A stretch of DNA of 23,043 nucleotides from HGM04593 sp045657945 (GCA_045657945.1 JAZOUB010000036.1:1-23043); one strand, 5' to 3'. Shown: positions 14,529 through 22,692, counted from the first letter of the stretch. The notes: generated by a model not told the origin, from the letters alone. Made by a program: numbers and translations.

Positions 14529-15899
14529 ATGGAAGTAAAAAAGTATATTCAGGATAACGAAAAGCGTTTCCTTAAAGAACTTGAGTCGTTGATTGAAATC
14601 CCAAGCATCAGCGCAAAGGCTGAGCATAAAGGAGATATTGCTGCATGTGCCGAGAGATGGAAGTCGCTGCTTCTTGAGGCAGGTGTTGACAAAGCCGAGA
14701 TTATGCCATCGAGCGGTAATCCGCTTGTCTATGCCGAGAAGATTGTTGACCTGGCGGCGCCAACAGTGCTTATATATTCGCACTACGATGTGATGCCTGC
14801 CGAGCCTCTGGAATTGTGGAATAGCGACCCGTTCAAGATGGTGGTGAGGGATGGTCGCATCTGGGCACGCGGTGCCGATGATGACAAGGGGCAGGCAATG
14901 ATTCAAGCAAAGGCATTTGAGTACATAGTCAAGAATGGCTTGCTGAAACATAATGTAAAATTCATATTCGAGGGCGAGGAGGAAATTGGCTCTCCAAGTC
15001 TCAATGCGTTCCTCAAAGAGAACAAGGAGTTGCTGAAAGCTGATGTAATTCTTGTGAGTGATACAAGTATGCTCAGCGCCGAACTGCCTTCGTTGACAAC
15101 CGGTCTGCGTGGTCTCGCATACTGGGAGGTTGAGGTTACAGGCCCTAACCGCGACCTGCACTCGGGGCACTTTGGCGGTGCTGTGGCAAACCCAATAAAT
15201 GTGCTTTGCGAGATGATTGCCAAGATGACCGATGCCGACGGCCGCATAATAATCCCCGGTTTCTATGACGATGTGGAGGAGATGTCAAAGGCCGAGCGCG
15301 ACATGATTGCATCCATTCCTTTCGATGAGGAGAAGTACAAGGCTGCAATTGAGGTCAATGCACTGCGTGGCGAGAAAGGTTACTCGACTCTTGAGCGCAA
15401 CAGCTGTCGTCCATCGTTCGATGTGTGCGGTATCTGGGGCGGTTACACTGGCGAGGGCAGCAAGACTGTGCTTCCTTCTAAGGCGTATGCAAAGCTATCG
15501 TGCCGTCTTGTTGCAAACCAGGATCACGAGAAGATTTCTCACCAGTTCGTTGAGTATTTCAATTCTATCGCGCCCGATTGCGTGAAGGTTAAGGTTACTC
15601 CAATGCATGGCGGTCAGGGTTATCTGTGTCCCATAACGCTCCCTGCATACAAGGCTGCCGAGCTTGGCTTTGAGAAGGCGTTTGGCAAGAAACCGCTTGC
15701 AGTGCGCCGTGGTGGCAGTATCCCCATCATCAGCGATTTCGAGAAGATCCTTGGCGTGAAGACAATCCTAATGGGATTTGGTCTTGAGAGCGATGCAATC
15801 CACTCACCAAACGAAAATTTTAGCCTCGACATCTTCCGCAAGGGTATTGAGGCGGTGGTTGAGTTCCACAAGAACTATACCGTTTGCCTGCAGGGTTGA
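14529..15899 (+). CDS. M20-family metallopeptidase (carnosinase/CNDP-like dipeptidase)
   Basis: This 456-residue dizinc peptidase has the complete ligand set. His85 is in YSHYDVMP, bridging Asp118 in RGADDDKGQ, and the Glu151 base and Glu152 ligand in FEGEEEIGS. Asp178 is in VSDTS and His425 in SDAIHSPNENF. A lid/dimerisation domain (~200-350) carries LHSGHFGGAVANP, typical of the CNDP2/M20F-like group. There is no signal peptide, so it acts in the cytosol, most likely on dipeptides or short peptides. With the exported DPP IV in this window it could complete peptide use; this is inference. The ATG at 14529 follows a promoter box. upp begins 53 bp after its stop, with no terminator in between, so co-transcription is plausible. 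Confidence 0.9.
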   Translation: MEVKKYIQDNEKRFLKELESLIEIPSISAKAEHKGDIAACAERWKSLLLEAGVDKAEIMPSSGNPLVYAEKIVDLAAPTVLIYSHYDVMPAEPLELWNSDPFKMVVRDGRIWARGADDDKGQAMIQAKAFEYIVKNGLLKHNVKFIFEGEEEIGSPSLNAFLKENKELLKADVILVSDTSMLSAELPSLTTGLRGLAYWEVEVTGPNRDLHSGHFGGAVANPINVLCEMIAKMTDADGRIIIPGFYDDVEEMSKAERDMIASIPFDEEKYKAAIEVNALRGEKGYSTLERNSCRPSFDVCGIWGGYTGEGSKTVLPSKAYAKLSCRLVANQDHEKISHQFVEYFNSIAPDCVKVKVTPMHGGQGYLCPITLPAYKAAELGFEKAFGKKPLAVRRGGSIPIISDFEKILGVKTILMGFGLESDAIHSPNENFSLDIFRKGIEAVVEFHKNYTVCLQG

Positions 15900-15952
15900 T
15901 TTTGAAAACATATTGAAAATATTGGATTAAGACAAACTCAAAATAATAAACT

Positions 15953-16576
15953 ATGGCTTTACATGTAATAGATCATCCGTTGGTGCTTCACAAACTGAGC
16001 ATCATGCGTAACAAGGAGACCTCTACAATGAAATTCAGGGAGTTGCTCCAGGAAATTTCCATGCTAATGGGATATGAAATCACACGTGACATGCCGTTGA
16101 CATATGAAGAGATTGAGACTCCTCTCATGCCAATGAATGCACCAAAGATTGCCGGCAAGAAAGTTGTTATCGTTCCAATACTCAGAGCCGGTCTTGGAAT
16201 GGTTGATGGTTTGATGAAGCTAATCCCGTCGGCACGCATCGGCCACATTGGTCTATACCGTGATGAGGAGACATGCAAACCGGTGTTCTATTACTACAAG
16301 ATGCCTGCAAACAAGGAACGCGCGGTGATTTTGACCGACCCTATGCTGGCAACCGGTGGCAGTGCGTGCGATGCAATTGCCCGTTTGAAAGCTGATGGTT
16401 TCAACCATATCAGACTCATGTGCCTTGTAGCATCACCACAGGGTGTTGAAGTTGTTAAGGAAAAACATCCCGATGTGGATATCTATGTAGCATCGGTGGA
16501 CGATGGCTTGAACGAGAAAAACTACATTCTCCCGGGCCTTGGCGATGCCGGCGACAGAATTTTCGGTACAAAATAA
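15953..16576 (+). CDS. upp: Uracil phosphoribosyltransferase
   Basis: This 207-residue enzyme converts uracil and PRPP to UMP in pyrimidine salvage. The PRPP loop is VILTDPMLATGGSA (125-138), the flexible N-terminal region has the usual HPLVLHKLSIMRN, PILRAGLGM spans ~75-83, and the C-terminal uracil-binding stretch YILPGLGDAGDR is intact. Length matches the family. The ATG is preceded by an A-rich leader without a Shine-Dalgarno sequence. It follows the M20 gene without an obvious promoter of its own and is closed by a strong terminator at 16589-16625. Nearby carB makes this a small pyrimidine cluster, although a terminator separates them. Confidence 0.95.
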   Translation: MALHVIDHPLVLHKLSIMRNKETSTMKFRELLQEISMLMGYEITRDMPLTYEEIETPLMPMNAPKIAGKKVVIVPILRAGLGMVDGLMKLIPSARIGHIGLYRDEETCKPVFYYYKMPANKERAVILTDPMLATGGSACDAIARLKADGFNHIRLMCLVASPQGVEVVKEKHPDVDIYVASVDDGLNEKNYILPGLGDAGDRIFGTK

Positions 16577-16588
16577 CGAGAGAACAGG

Positions 16589-16625
16589 GTGGGGCGAACA
16601 GGAATGGACGTCCCACTTCTTTTTT
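16589..16625 (+). terminator. Intrinsic terminator after upp
   Basis: GTGGGGCG (16589-16596) pairs with CGTCCCAC (16609-16616) over 8 bp with one G-U pair and a 12-base loop. TTCTTTTTT follows immediately. It begins 12 bases after the upp stop. Confidence 0.85.
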
Positions 16626-16646
16626 AAAATTTTATATTATAAAATC

Positions 16647-16676
16647 GTTCTTTGTGTGATTTTTTTTGTATCTTCG
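16647..16676 (+). promoter_or_regulatory. Promoter of the small 16.7-kb transcription unit
   Basis: TATCTTCG (16669-16676) matches the TAnnTTTG box with one difference and is the same sequence used for lon. GTTC at 16647-16650 with an 18-base spacer is the best -33 partner. Transcription would start near 16682. Confidence 0.5.
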
Positions 16677-16695
16677 CGGAGTAAAACTGACAGTC

Positions 16696-16800
16696 ATGAA
16701 ACACAGGGAGTACAATTACAGTGATTTTGCGGGATATAAAAAGAATCCCGTTGCCGTTTTTGCCCCTGTTTGTTGCACTATTGATATTGATTTTATGTAA
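16696..16800 (+). CDS. Possible 34-residue small protein or leader peptide
   Basis: ATG at 16696 opens a 34-codon frame ending with TAA at 16798-16800, 9 bases before a strong terminator. The peptide begins MKHREYNYSDFAGYKKN and continues PVAVFAPVCCTIDIDFM. It has two adjacent cysteines, four tyrosines and no clear membrane helix. It has its own promoter-like box upstream. The same RNA can form a CGGGAT/ATCCCG hairpin (16730-16750) and a long-range ACAGGG/CCCTGT pairing (16703-16708 with 16764-16769), so the product could instead be a structured small RNA. Its position just ahead of the purF-like gene also allows an attenuating leader. I do not recognise the peptide, and coding is not proven. 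Confidence 0.4.
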   Translation: MKHREYNYSDFAGYKKNPVAVFAPVCCTIDIDFM

Positions 16801-16809
16801 TTTTATTAT

Positions 16810-16837
16810 AGTCGTTTCGTTTGAAACGACTTTTTTT
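16810..16837 (+). terminator. Strong intrinsic terminator ahead of the purF-like gene
   Basis: AGTCGTTTC (16810-16818) and GAAACGACT (16823-16831) form a perfect 9-bp stem with a GTTT loop, followed by TTTTTTT. It stands 30 bases before the purF-like ATG, so it either ends an independent small transcript or acts as an attenuator for the purF-like/carB unit. Confidence 0.85.
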
Positions 16838-16846
16838 GTATATTAG
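16815..16846 (+). promoter_or_regulatory. Candidate promoter of the purF-like/carB unit
   Basis: TTTC (16815-16818), a 20-base spacer and TATATTAG (16839-16846) resemble a Bacteroidota promoter. The upstream box lies inside the terminator stem. The same TATATTAG variant precedes the HAD gene at 22157-22164. The start point would be about 15 bases before the ATG. Confidence 0.35.
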
Positions 16847-16867
16847 CGGAAATTATTTTATTTGTTT

Positions 16868-18748
16868 ATGGAACCTCTATTACATGAATGTGGTGTTGCG
16901 ATGATTCGCCTTCGTAAGCCTTTGAACTATTATCAGGAGAAGTATGGTACTTGGGCATACGGAATGAATAAGCTGTTCTTGTTGATGAACAAACAGTATA
17001 ACCGTGGCCAGCAGGGTGCGGGTATTGCATGCGTTAAACTCAAAGCCTCTCCCGGTGAGGATTATATGTTCCGCGAAAGGGCAGAGGGTTCGGGAGCAAT
17101 TTCAGAGGTGTTTGACAGTGCGAACAAGGATATACTTTCTCATCCTCGTGAAAAGAAAAACGATGCCGATTATGCTTATCGTCATTTTGGTTTCGCCGGC
17201 GAACTCTATATGGGCCACCTTCGTTATTCGGCTACAGGAAAGACTGGTATGCAGTATGTGCATCCATTCCTCCGCCGCAACAATTGGCGTGCAAAGAATC
17301 TTGCACTTTGCGGAAATTTCCATATAACAAATGTTGATGATGTGTTCCGTGAATTGGTTTCACATGGCCAACATCCTCGCGTGCATGCTGATACTTATAT
17401 CATGCTTGAACTTATGGGACACCGTCTTGACCGCGAGGTTGAGCGTATATTCAGGGACTGCGAATATGAGGGTCGTGTAGGTATGGACATCACCAATACC
17501 ATTGAAGAGCGTGTTGACATGGCTAATGTGCTCCGCACTTCAACCGAAATGCTTGACGGTGGCTATGTCTTCTGTGGAGTGACCGGTAGCGGCGAGATGT
17601 TTGCAATGCGTGACCCATGGGGCGTGCGCACAGCCTACTGGTATGCAAACGACGAAATCTTTACAATGGCAAGCGAGCGTGCTGCATTGCAGACAGCGAT
17701 GAACCTCAAGGCCGATGAGGTAATTGAGCTCAAGCCGGGCGAGGCGCTCATCATAAACAAGCGCGGCGAAATCCGTAGCGAGCAGATTATCCCACAGAAG
17801 GCGTTCCTTCCATGTTCTTTCGAGCGTATCTACTTCAGCCGCGGAAACGATGGCGATATATATAAGGAGAGAAAACTTTTGGGTTCAAACTTGAAGGAAC
17901 AGATTCTTAAGGCTATCAACTATGACCTGGACAATACTGTATTCTCGTTCATCCCAAATACTGCCGAGATGGCATTCTATGGAATGGTAGAGGGTATGCA
18001 GGAGTTCCTTGACGAGTGGAAGGTGAAGGAGATCAACTCGGGCAAGACATTCACCCCCGAGCAGCTCAATGCTATTGTGACAAAGAAAGTGCGCCAGGAG
18101 AAGGTTGCAAACAAGGACATAAAGATGCGTACATTCATCTCAACAACCGACAAGCGTAACGACCTTGCTTCCTATGTATATGACATCACATATGACACAA
18201 TAAAGCCAAAGGTTGACAACCTTGTTGTAATTGATGACAGTATTGTGCGCGGTACTACATTGAAGCAGAATATCCTCAATATCCTTGACCGTCTCGAGCC
18301 AAAGAAGATTGTGGTTGTCTCTTCGAGCCCACAAATCCGTTACCCGGATTACTACGGCATCGACATGGAGAAGTTCGACCACTTCGTTGCATTCAAGGCT
18401 GCTCTTGAACTGCTCTACGAGAACGGCAAGCAGTCACTTATTGAGGAGACATACCGTGCTTGTATCGAGGAGTTGAAGAAACCCGATGCCGAGCAAGTTA
18501 ACTGCACACGTGCTATTTATCATCCGTTCACAGCCGATGAAATTTCGCGCAAGATTGCCGACCTGTTGAAACCGGTTGACCTTAAAGCAGAGCTGGAACT
18601 TGTTTTCCAGAGCCTTGAAGGTTTGCACTCGGCTTGTCCAAATCATCTTGGCGACTGGTACTTCAGCGGAAATTATCCGACACCGGGTGGTAACCGTCTT
18701 GTAAACGAGGCGTTCATATATCACTACGAGACTTATCTGAAAAAGTAA
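16868..18748 (+). CDS. purF: PurF-like glutamine amidophosphoribosyltransferase, long Bacteroidota form
   Basis: This is a 626-residue class II glutamine amidotransferase fused to a phosphoribosyltransferase. Cys8 (HECGVAM) would become the N-terminal nucleophile after removal of a 7-residue propeptide. Arg119 (GHLRYSATG) and the Asp of HADTY are conserved. The oxyanion-hole Asn that usually precedes Gly-Asn (HNGN) is Cys148 here (LALCGNFHIT). The PRPP motif VVIDDSIVRGTT (453-464) is intact. At 626 residues it is much longer than E. coli PurF (505), with extra sequence in both domains. The expected reaction is PRPP + glutamine to phosphoribosylamine, the first purine step, but the altered glutaminase site leaves this uncertain. 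I chose the ATG at 16868 over a TTG two codons upstream. carB follows after 22 bp. Confidence 0.8.
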   Translation: MEPLLHECGVAMIRLRKPLNYYQEKYGTWAYGMNKLFLLMNKQYNRGQQGAGIACVKLKASPGEDYMFRERAEGSGAISEVFDSANKDILSHPREKKNDADYAYRHFGFAGELYMGHLRYSATGKTGMQYVHPFLRRNNWRAKNLALCGNFHITNVDDVFRELVSHGQHPRVHADTYIMLELMGHRLDREVERIFRDCEYEGRVGMDITNTIEERVDMANVLRTSTEMLDGGYVFCGVTGSGEMFAMRDPWGVRTAYWYANDEIFTMASERAALQTAMNLKADEVIELKPGEALIINKRGEIRSEQIIPQKAFLPCSFERIYFSRGNDGDIYKERKLLGSNLKEQILKAINYDLDNTVFSFIPNTAEMAFYGMVEGMQEFLDEWKVKEINSGKTFTPEQLNAIVTKKVRQEKVANKDIKMRTFISTTDKRNDLASYVYDITYDTIKPKVDNLVVIDDSIVRGTTLKQNILNILDRLEPKKIVVVSSSPQIRYPDYYGIDMEKFDHFVAFKAALELLYENGKQSLIEETYRACIEELKKPDAEQVNCTRAIYHPFTADEISRKIADLLKPVDLKAELELVFQSLEGLHSACPNHLGDWYFSGNYPTPGGNRLVNEAFIYHYETYLKK

Positions 18749-18770
18749 ATAACAAACATAATTATAAGCT

Positions 18771-21700
18771 ATGAAAGAGAAATTGAAAAAGGTGTTGTTG
18801 CTTGGTTCGGGCGCGTTGCGCATTGGCCAGGCCGGAGAGTTCGACTACTCGGGTTCACAGGCATTGAAGGCACTCCGTGAGGAGGGTATCCAGTCAATCC
18901 TTATCAACCCTAACGTCGCAACAATCCAGACATCGGAGGGTATTGCCGACAAGGTATATTTCCTTCCTGTTGACATCCACAATGTTGAGGAGATTATCAA
19001 GAAGGAGCGTCCCGACGGTATTCTGCTTGCATTCGGTGGACAGACTGCTCTCAACTGCGGTACTGAACTTTATCAGAAGGGTATCCTTGACAAGTATGGT
19101 GTAAAGGTGCTCGGTACATCTGTCGAGGCCATCATGTACACCGAGGACCGTGACCTCTTCGTGAAGAAGCTCGATGAGATTCCAATGAAGACTCCTGTGA
19201 GCCAGGCTGTTGAGACAATGGAAGATGCTCTTGCTGCTGCACACCGCATCGGTTTCCCTGTAATGGTACGTTCGGCATACGCACTCGGTGGTTTGGGTAG
19301 CGGTATCTGCAAGGACGAGGCAAGCTTCAAGGACCTCGCAGAGAGCGCATTCACCTTCTCTAACCAGATTCTCGTTGAGGAGTCGCTCAAGGGTTGGAAG
19401 GAGATTGAGTTCGAGGTTATCCGCGACGCCAACGACCACTGCTTCACTGTAGCAAGCATGGAGAACTTCGACCCGCTCGGCATCCACACCGGTGAGTCAA
19501 TCGTTGTTGCTCCAACATGCTCACTCACACCCGAACAGGTTAAGTTCATGCAGGAGATCTCTGTAAAGGCTATCCGTCACCTGGGTATCGTGGGTGAGTG
19601 TAACATCCAGTATGCATTCAATGCCGAGACCAACGACTACCGAGTAATTGAGGTTAACGCACGTCTCAGCCGCTCATCGGCTCTTGCATCAAAGGCAACA
19701 GGTTATCCTCTCGCATTCGTGGCAGCGAAGATTGCTCTTGGCTACACACTCGACGAGATTGGCGAGATGGGCACACCAAATAGCGCATACAAGGCTCCCG
19801 ACCTCGACTACCTCATCTGTAAGATTCCACGTTGGGACTTGACAAAGTTCGCAGGCGTGTCACGCCAGATTGGCTCAAGCATGAAGTCTGTGGGCGAAAT
19901 CATGTCAATCGGCCGCAGCTTCGAGGAGGTAATCCAGAAGGGCTTGCGTATGATTGGCCAGGGTATGCACGGTTTCGTGGGCAACGAGCACACACATTTC
20001 GACAACCTTGACGAGGAGCTTGCTAACCCAACAGATATGCGCGTCTTCTCAATTGCATCGGCTCTTGAGGAGGGCTACACAGTAGAGCGCATCAGTGAAC
20101 TCACAAAGATTGACCCATGGTTCTTGGGCAAGCTCAAGAATATCGTTGACTATAAACATGTACTCGAGGGTTACAACACACTCGAGGAACTCCCAGCTGA
20201 CGTACTCCGCAAGGCTAAGGAACTCGGTTTCTCTGACTTCCAGATCTCACGCTTCGTCCTCAAGGACCAGAAGAACATGGAGACAGGTAACCTTGCAGTC
20301 CGCGCACGCCGTAAGGAGCTCGGCATCGTTCCGGCCGTCAAGCGCATCAACACTGTAGCCTCTGAGCACCCCGAGTTGACAAACTACCTCTATATGACAT
20401 ACGGCACAACCGGTTACGATGTCAACTACTACAAGACCGACAAGTCTGTTGTTGTCCTTGGCTCAGGTGCATACCGCATCGGTTCATCGGTTGAGTTCGA
20501 CTGGTGTTCTGTAAACGCGGTGCAGACAGCACGCAAGCTCGGCTACAAGTCAATCATGATCAACTACAACCCCGAGACCGTATCTACTGACTACGATATG
20601 TGCGACCGTCTCTACTTCGACGAGTTGTCATTCGAGCGCGTACTCGACGTTATCGACCTTGAGCAGCCGGGTGGTGTAATCGTTTCCGTTGGTGGTCAGA
20701 TTCCTAACAACCTCGCGATGAAGCTTCACCGTCAGTCTGTGCCCATCCTCGGTACATCGCCACTCTCAATCGACCGTGCCGAGAATCGTCACAAGTTCTC
20801 AGCTATGCTCGACCAGCTTGGCATCGACCAGCCTGCATGGAAGGAACTCACAAGCCTCGAGGATATGAAAGAGTTTGTAGATAAAGTTGGCTATCCAGTG
20901 CTTGTACGTCCATCATACGTGCTTTCAGGTGCCGCAATGAACGTCTGCTACAACGAGGAAGAGTTGCAGGAGTTCTTGAAGATGGCAGCCGAGGTGTCAA
21001 AGGAGTTCCCTGTTGTCGTTTCACAGTTCATGAGCGATACCAAGGAGATTGAGTTCGACGCCGTAGCACAGAACGGTGAGGTAGTGGAGTATGCTATCTC
21101 TGAGCATGTCGAGTTTGCCGGTGTACACTCTGGTGACGCAACACTTGTGTTCCCTGCACAGAAAATCTACTTTGAGACTGCACGCCGCATCAAGAAGATT
21201 AGCCGTCGCATCGCCAAGGAGTTGAATATCTCAGGACCTTTCAACATGCAGTTCCTTGCAAAGAACAACGAGGTAAAGGTTATCGAGTGTAACCTGCGTG
21301 CATCACGCTCGTTCCCATTCGTTTCAAAGGTGCTCAAGCGCAACTTCATCGAGACTGCTACACGTATCATGCTCGATGCACCATACACCAAGCCCGACAA
21401 GTCTGCATTCGACATCGATCACATCGGTGTAAAGGCATCACAGTTCTCATTCAGCCGCTTGCACCAGGCCGACCCTGTATTGGGTGTTGACATGTCATCA
21501 ACCGGTGAGGTAGGTTGCATTGGCGACGACTTTGAGGAGGCACTTCTCAATGCAATGATTGCCGTTGGTTACAGTGTGCCCGAGAAGAACGTTATGGTAT
21601 CATCAGGTGCTGCCAAGTCAAAGGTTGATTTGCTTGAGCCTGCAGCTTTGCTTGCACAGAAGGGCTACAACCTCTTTGCAACATCAGGTACTGCCAAGTT

Positions 21701-21992
21701 CCTCAACGAGCATGGTATTGCTGCAACACCTGTAATGTGGCCCGATGAAGACCAGAATGCCGAGAACAATGTAATGCAGATGATTGCCGATCACCGTTTC
21801 GACCTCATCATCAACATTCCAAAGAACCATACAAAGCGCGAGCTTACAAACGGTTACAGAATACGTCGTGCGGCAATTGACCACAACATTCCACTCATTA
21901 CCAACGCCCGTCTTGCAAGCGCGTTCATCCGCTCATTCTGCAAGATTGACGTGGCTTCAATGCCGGTGAAGAGCTGGGATGAGTTCAAGTAA
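18771..21992 (+). CDS. carB: Carbamoyl-phosphate synthase large subunit, CAD-like type
   Basis: This is a 1073-residue, complete CarB with two homologous halves, beginning GSGALRIGQAGEFDYSGSQ (~12-30) and GSGAYRIGSSVEFDW (~565-580). Each half has an ATP-grasp domain (~125-335 and ~660-870). An oligomerisation region (~400-550) separates them, and an MGS-like allosteric domain starts at ~940. It makes carbamoyl phosphate from bicarbonate, ATP and ammonia for pyrimidines and arginine. Ammonia normally comes from the glutaminase CarA, which is not encoded in this window. Several segments (SLKGWKEIEFEVIRDA, KIPRWDLTKF, SMKSVGEIMSIGRSFEE) look like eukaryotic CAD/CPS1 rather than E. coli CarB. It probably forms one unit with the purF-like gene and ends at a strong terminator. 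C-ending codons (gac, aac, ttc, atc) seem commoner than in its neighbours, which would fit high expression. Confidence 0.93.
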   Translation: MKEKLKKVLLLGSGALRIGQAGEFDYSGSQALKALREEGIQSILINPNVATIQTSEGIADKVYFLPVDIHNVEEIIKKERPDGILLAFGGQTALNCGTELYQKGILDKYGVKVLGTSVEAIMYTEDRDLFVKKLDEIPMKTPVSQAVETMEDALAAAHRIGFPVMVRSAYALGGLGSGICKDEASFKDLAESAFTFSNQILVEESLKGWKEIEFEVIRDANDHCFTVASMENFDPLGIHTGESIVVAPTCSLTPEQVKFMQEISVKAIRHLGIVGECNIQYAFNAETNDYRVIEVNARLSRSSALASKATGYPLAFVAAKIALGYTLDEIGEMGTPNSAYKAPDLDYLICKIPRWDLTKFAGVSRQIGSSMKSVGEIMSIGRSFEEVIQKGLRMIGQGMHGFVGNEHTHFDNLDEELANPTDMRVFSIASALEEGYTVERISELTKIDPWFLGKLKNIVDYKHVLEGYNTLEELPADVLRKAKELGFSDFQISRFVLKDQKNMETGNLAVRARRKELGIVPAVKRINTVASEHPELTNYLYMTYGTTGYDVNYYKTDKSVVVLGSGAYRIGSSVEFDWCSVNAVQTARKLGYKSIMINYNPETVSTDYDMCDRLYFDELSFERVLDVIDLEQPGGVIVSVGGQIPNNLAMKLHRQSVPILGTSPLSIDRAENRHKFSAMLDQLGIDQPAWKELTSLEDMKEFVDKVGYPVLVRPSYVLSGAAMNVCYNEEELQEFLKMAAEVSKEFPVVVSQFMSDTKEIEFDAVAQNGEVVEYAISEHVEFAGVHSGDATLVFPAQKIYFETARRIKKISRRIAKELNISGPFNMQFLAKNNEVKVIECNLRASRSFPFVSKVLKRNFIETATRIMLDAPYTKPDKSAFDIDHIGVKASQFSFSRLHQADPVLGVDMSSTGEVGCIGDDFEEALLNAMIAVGYSVPEKNVMVSSGAAKSKVDLLEPAALLAQKGYNLFATSGTAKFLNEHGIAATPVMWPDEDQNAENNVMQMIADHRFDLIINIPKNHTKRELTNGYRIRRAAIDHNIPLITNARLASAFIRSFCKIDVASMPVKSWDEFK

Positions 21993-22012
21993 TTGAAGAA
22001 ACCGTAATATGC

Positions 22013-22050
22013 AGAGGGTAACCCAAAAGTGAAAGGGTTGCCCTCTTTTT
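22013..22050 (+). terminator. Intrinsic terminator after carB
   Basis: AGAGGGTAACCC (22013-22024) pairs with GGGTTGCCCTCT (22035-22046) over 12 bp with one G-U pair and a 10-base loop, followed by TTTTT. It begins 20 bases after the carB stop. Confidence 0.88.
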
Positions 22051-22131
22051 ATATATTATAAATAATGTATAAGGTCGGTTTTCGGTTACAGGAGTGAAAA
22101 GACGCCGTGAGAGTAATATTTTTGGGGAAAT

Positions 22132-22164
22132 ATTGGAGCGGTCTTGTAAAAATCACTATATTAG
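22132..22164 (+). promoter_or_regulatory. Candidate promoter of the HAD-like gene
   Basis: ATTG (22132-22135), a 21-base spacer and TATATTAG (22157-22164) lie 29 bases before the ATG. The second box carries the same A-for-T change as the one upstream of the purF-like gene. Confidence 0.35.
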
Positions 22165-22193
22165 CAAAAAGTTAACCAAAAGATAAGCATATT

Positions 22194-22610
22194 ATGATAA
22201 TAGCAGTGGATTTTGATGGAACCATCGTTGAGCATAAATACCCAAGTATTGGTAATGAACTTCCGTTTGCGACTTCTACGCTCCGTATGCTTGCGGCTCA
22301 GCAGCATCGTCTTATACTTTGGACTGTGCGTCGCGGCAGGCTTTTGGAAGAGGCTGTAGAGTGGTGCAGAAAACGTGGAGTTGAGTTCTATGCTGTAAAC
22401 AAGAATTTCCCCGAGGAGATTCTGGATGGTGAAAATTGTTATGGAAAAATCAATGCCGACATATTTATTGATGATTGCAACCTTGGTGGCATGCCCGATT
22501 GGGGAGTAATTTATCAAATGATAAATGAAAAAAAACAGTGGGTTGATATTTTAAAAGAAGGTGCGGTTGCAGAAAAACCGGACAAGAAGAAAAAAGGCTG
22601 GTTTTGGTGA
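22194..22610 (+). CDS. Small HAD-superfamily phosphatase-like protein (BT_0820-like)
   Basis: This 138-residue protein has HAD motifs. Motif I is VDFDGTIV with Asp6 and Asp8, motif II Thr44 in LILWTVRRG, motif III Lys85 in YGKINAD, and motif IV Asp93/Asp94 in FIDDCNLGG. It has no cap domain of any size and is close to the minimum HAD length. It resembles the conserved Bacteroides protein BT_0820, which I recall as structurally solved but without an assigned function. The substrate is unknown. The C-terminal tail is lysine-rich and ends KKKKGWFW. It is a single-gene unit between the carB terminator and tRNA-Lys, with no evident terminator of its own. Bases 22611-22692 are AT-rich without a gene. 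Confidence 0.82.
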   Translation: MIIAVDFDGTIVEHKYPSIGNELPFATSTLRMLAAQQHRLILWTVRRGRLLEEAVEWCRKRGVEFYAVNKNFPEEILDGENCYGKINADIFIDDCNLGGMPDWGVIYQMINEKKQWVDILKEGAVAEKPDKKKKGWFW

Positions 22611-22692
22611 ATTTTCTTTCAAAAATATTTACTTGATTATCAATGTATTGAATGTTTTTGTGAAAAAAAGTATAAAAAAATTTTCTAAATAG

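Noticed and set aside
14523..15170. A 215-codon minus-strand frame inside the M20 peptidase gene
   Set aside because: The plus-strand M20 protein has every metal ligand; this frame is a mirror of it without a plausible start or domain.
16682..16867. Purine or PRPP riboswitch in the leader of the purF-like gene
   Set aside because: I could not fit a three-way junction with the conserved purine-riboswitch loops, nor another riboswitch class I know; only simple hairpins and a terminator are evident.
22114..22133. AATATTT/AAATATT hairpin upstream of the HAD gene
   Set aside because: It is AT-only, short and lies after the strong carB terminator; similar chance hairpins are expected in AT-rich spacers.
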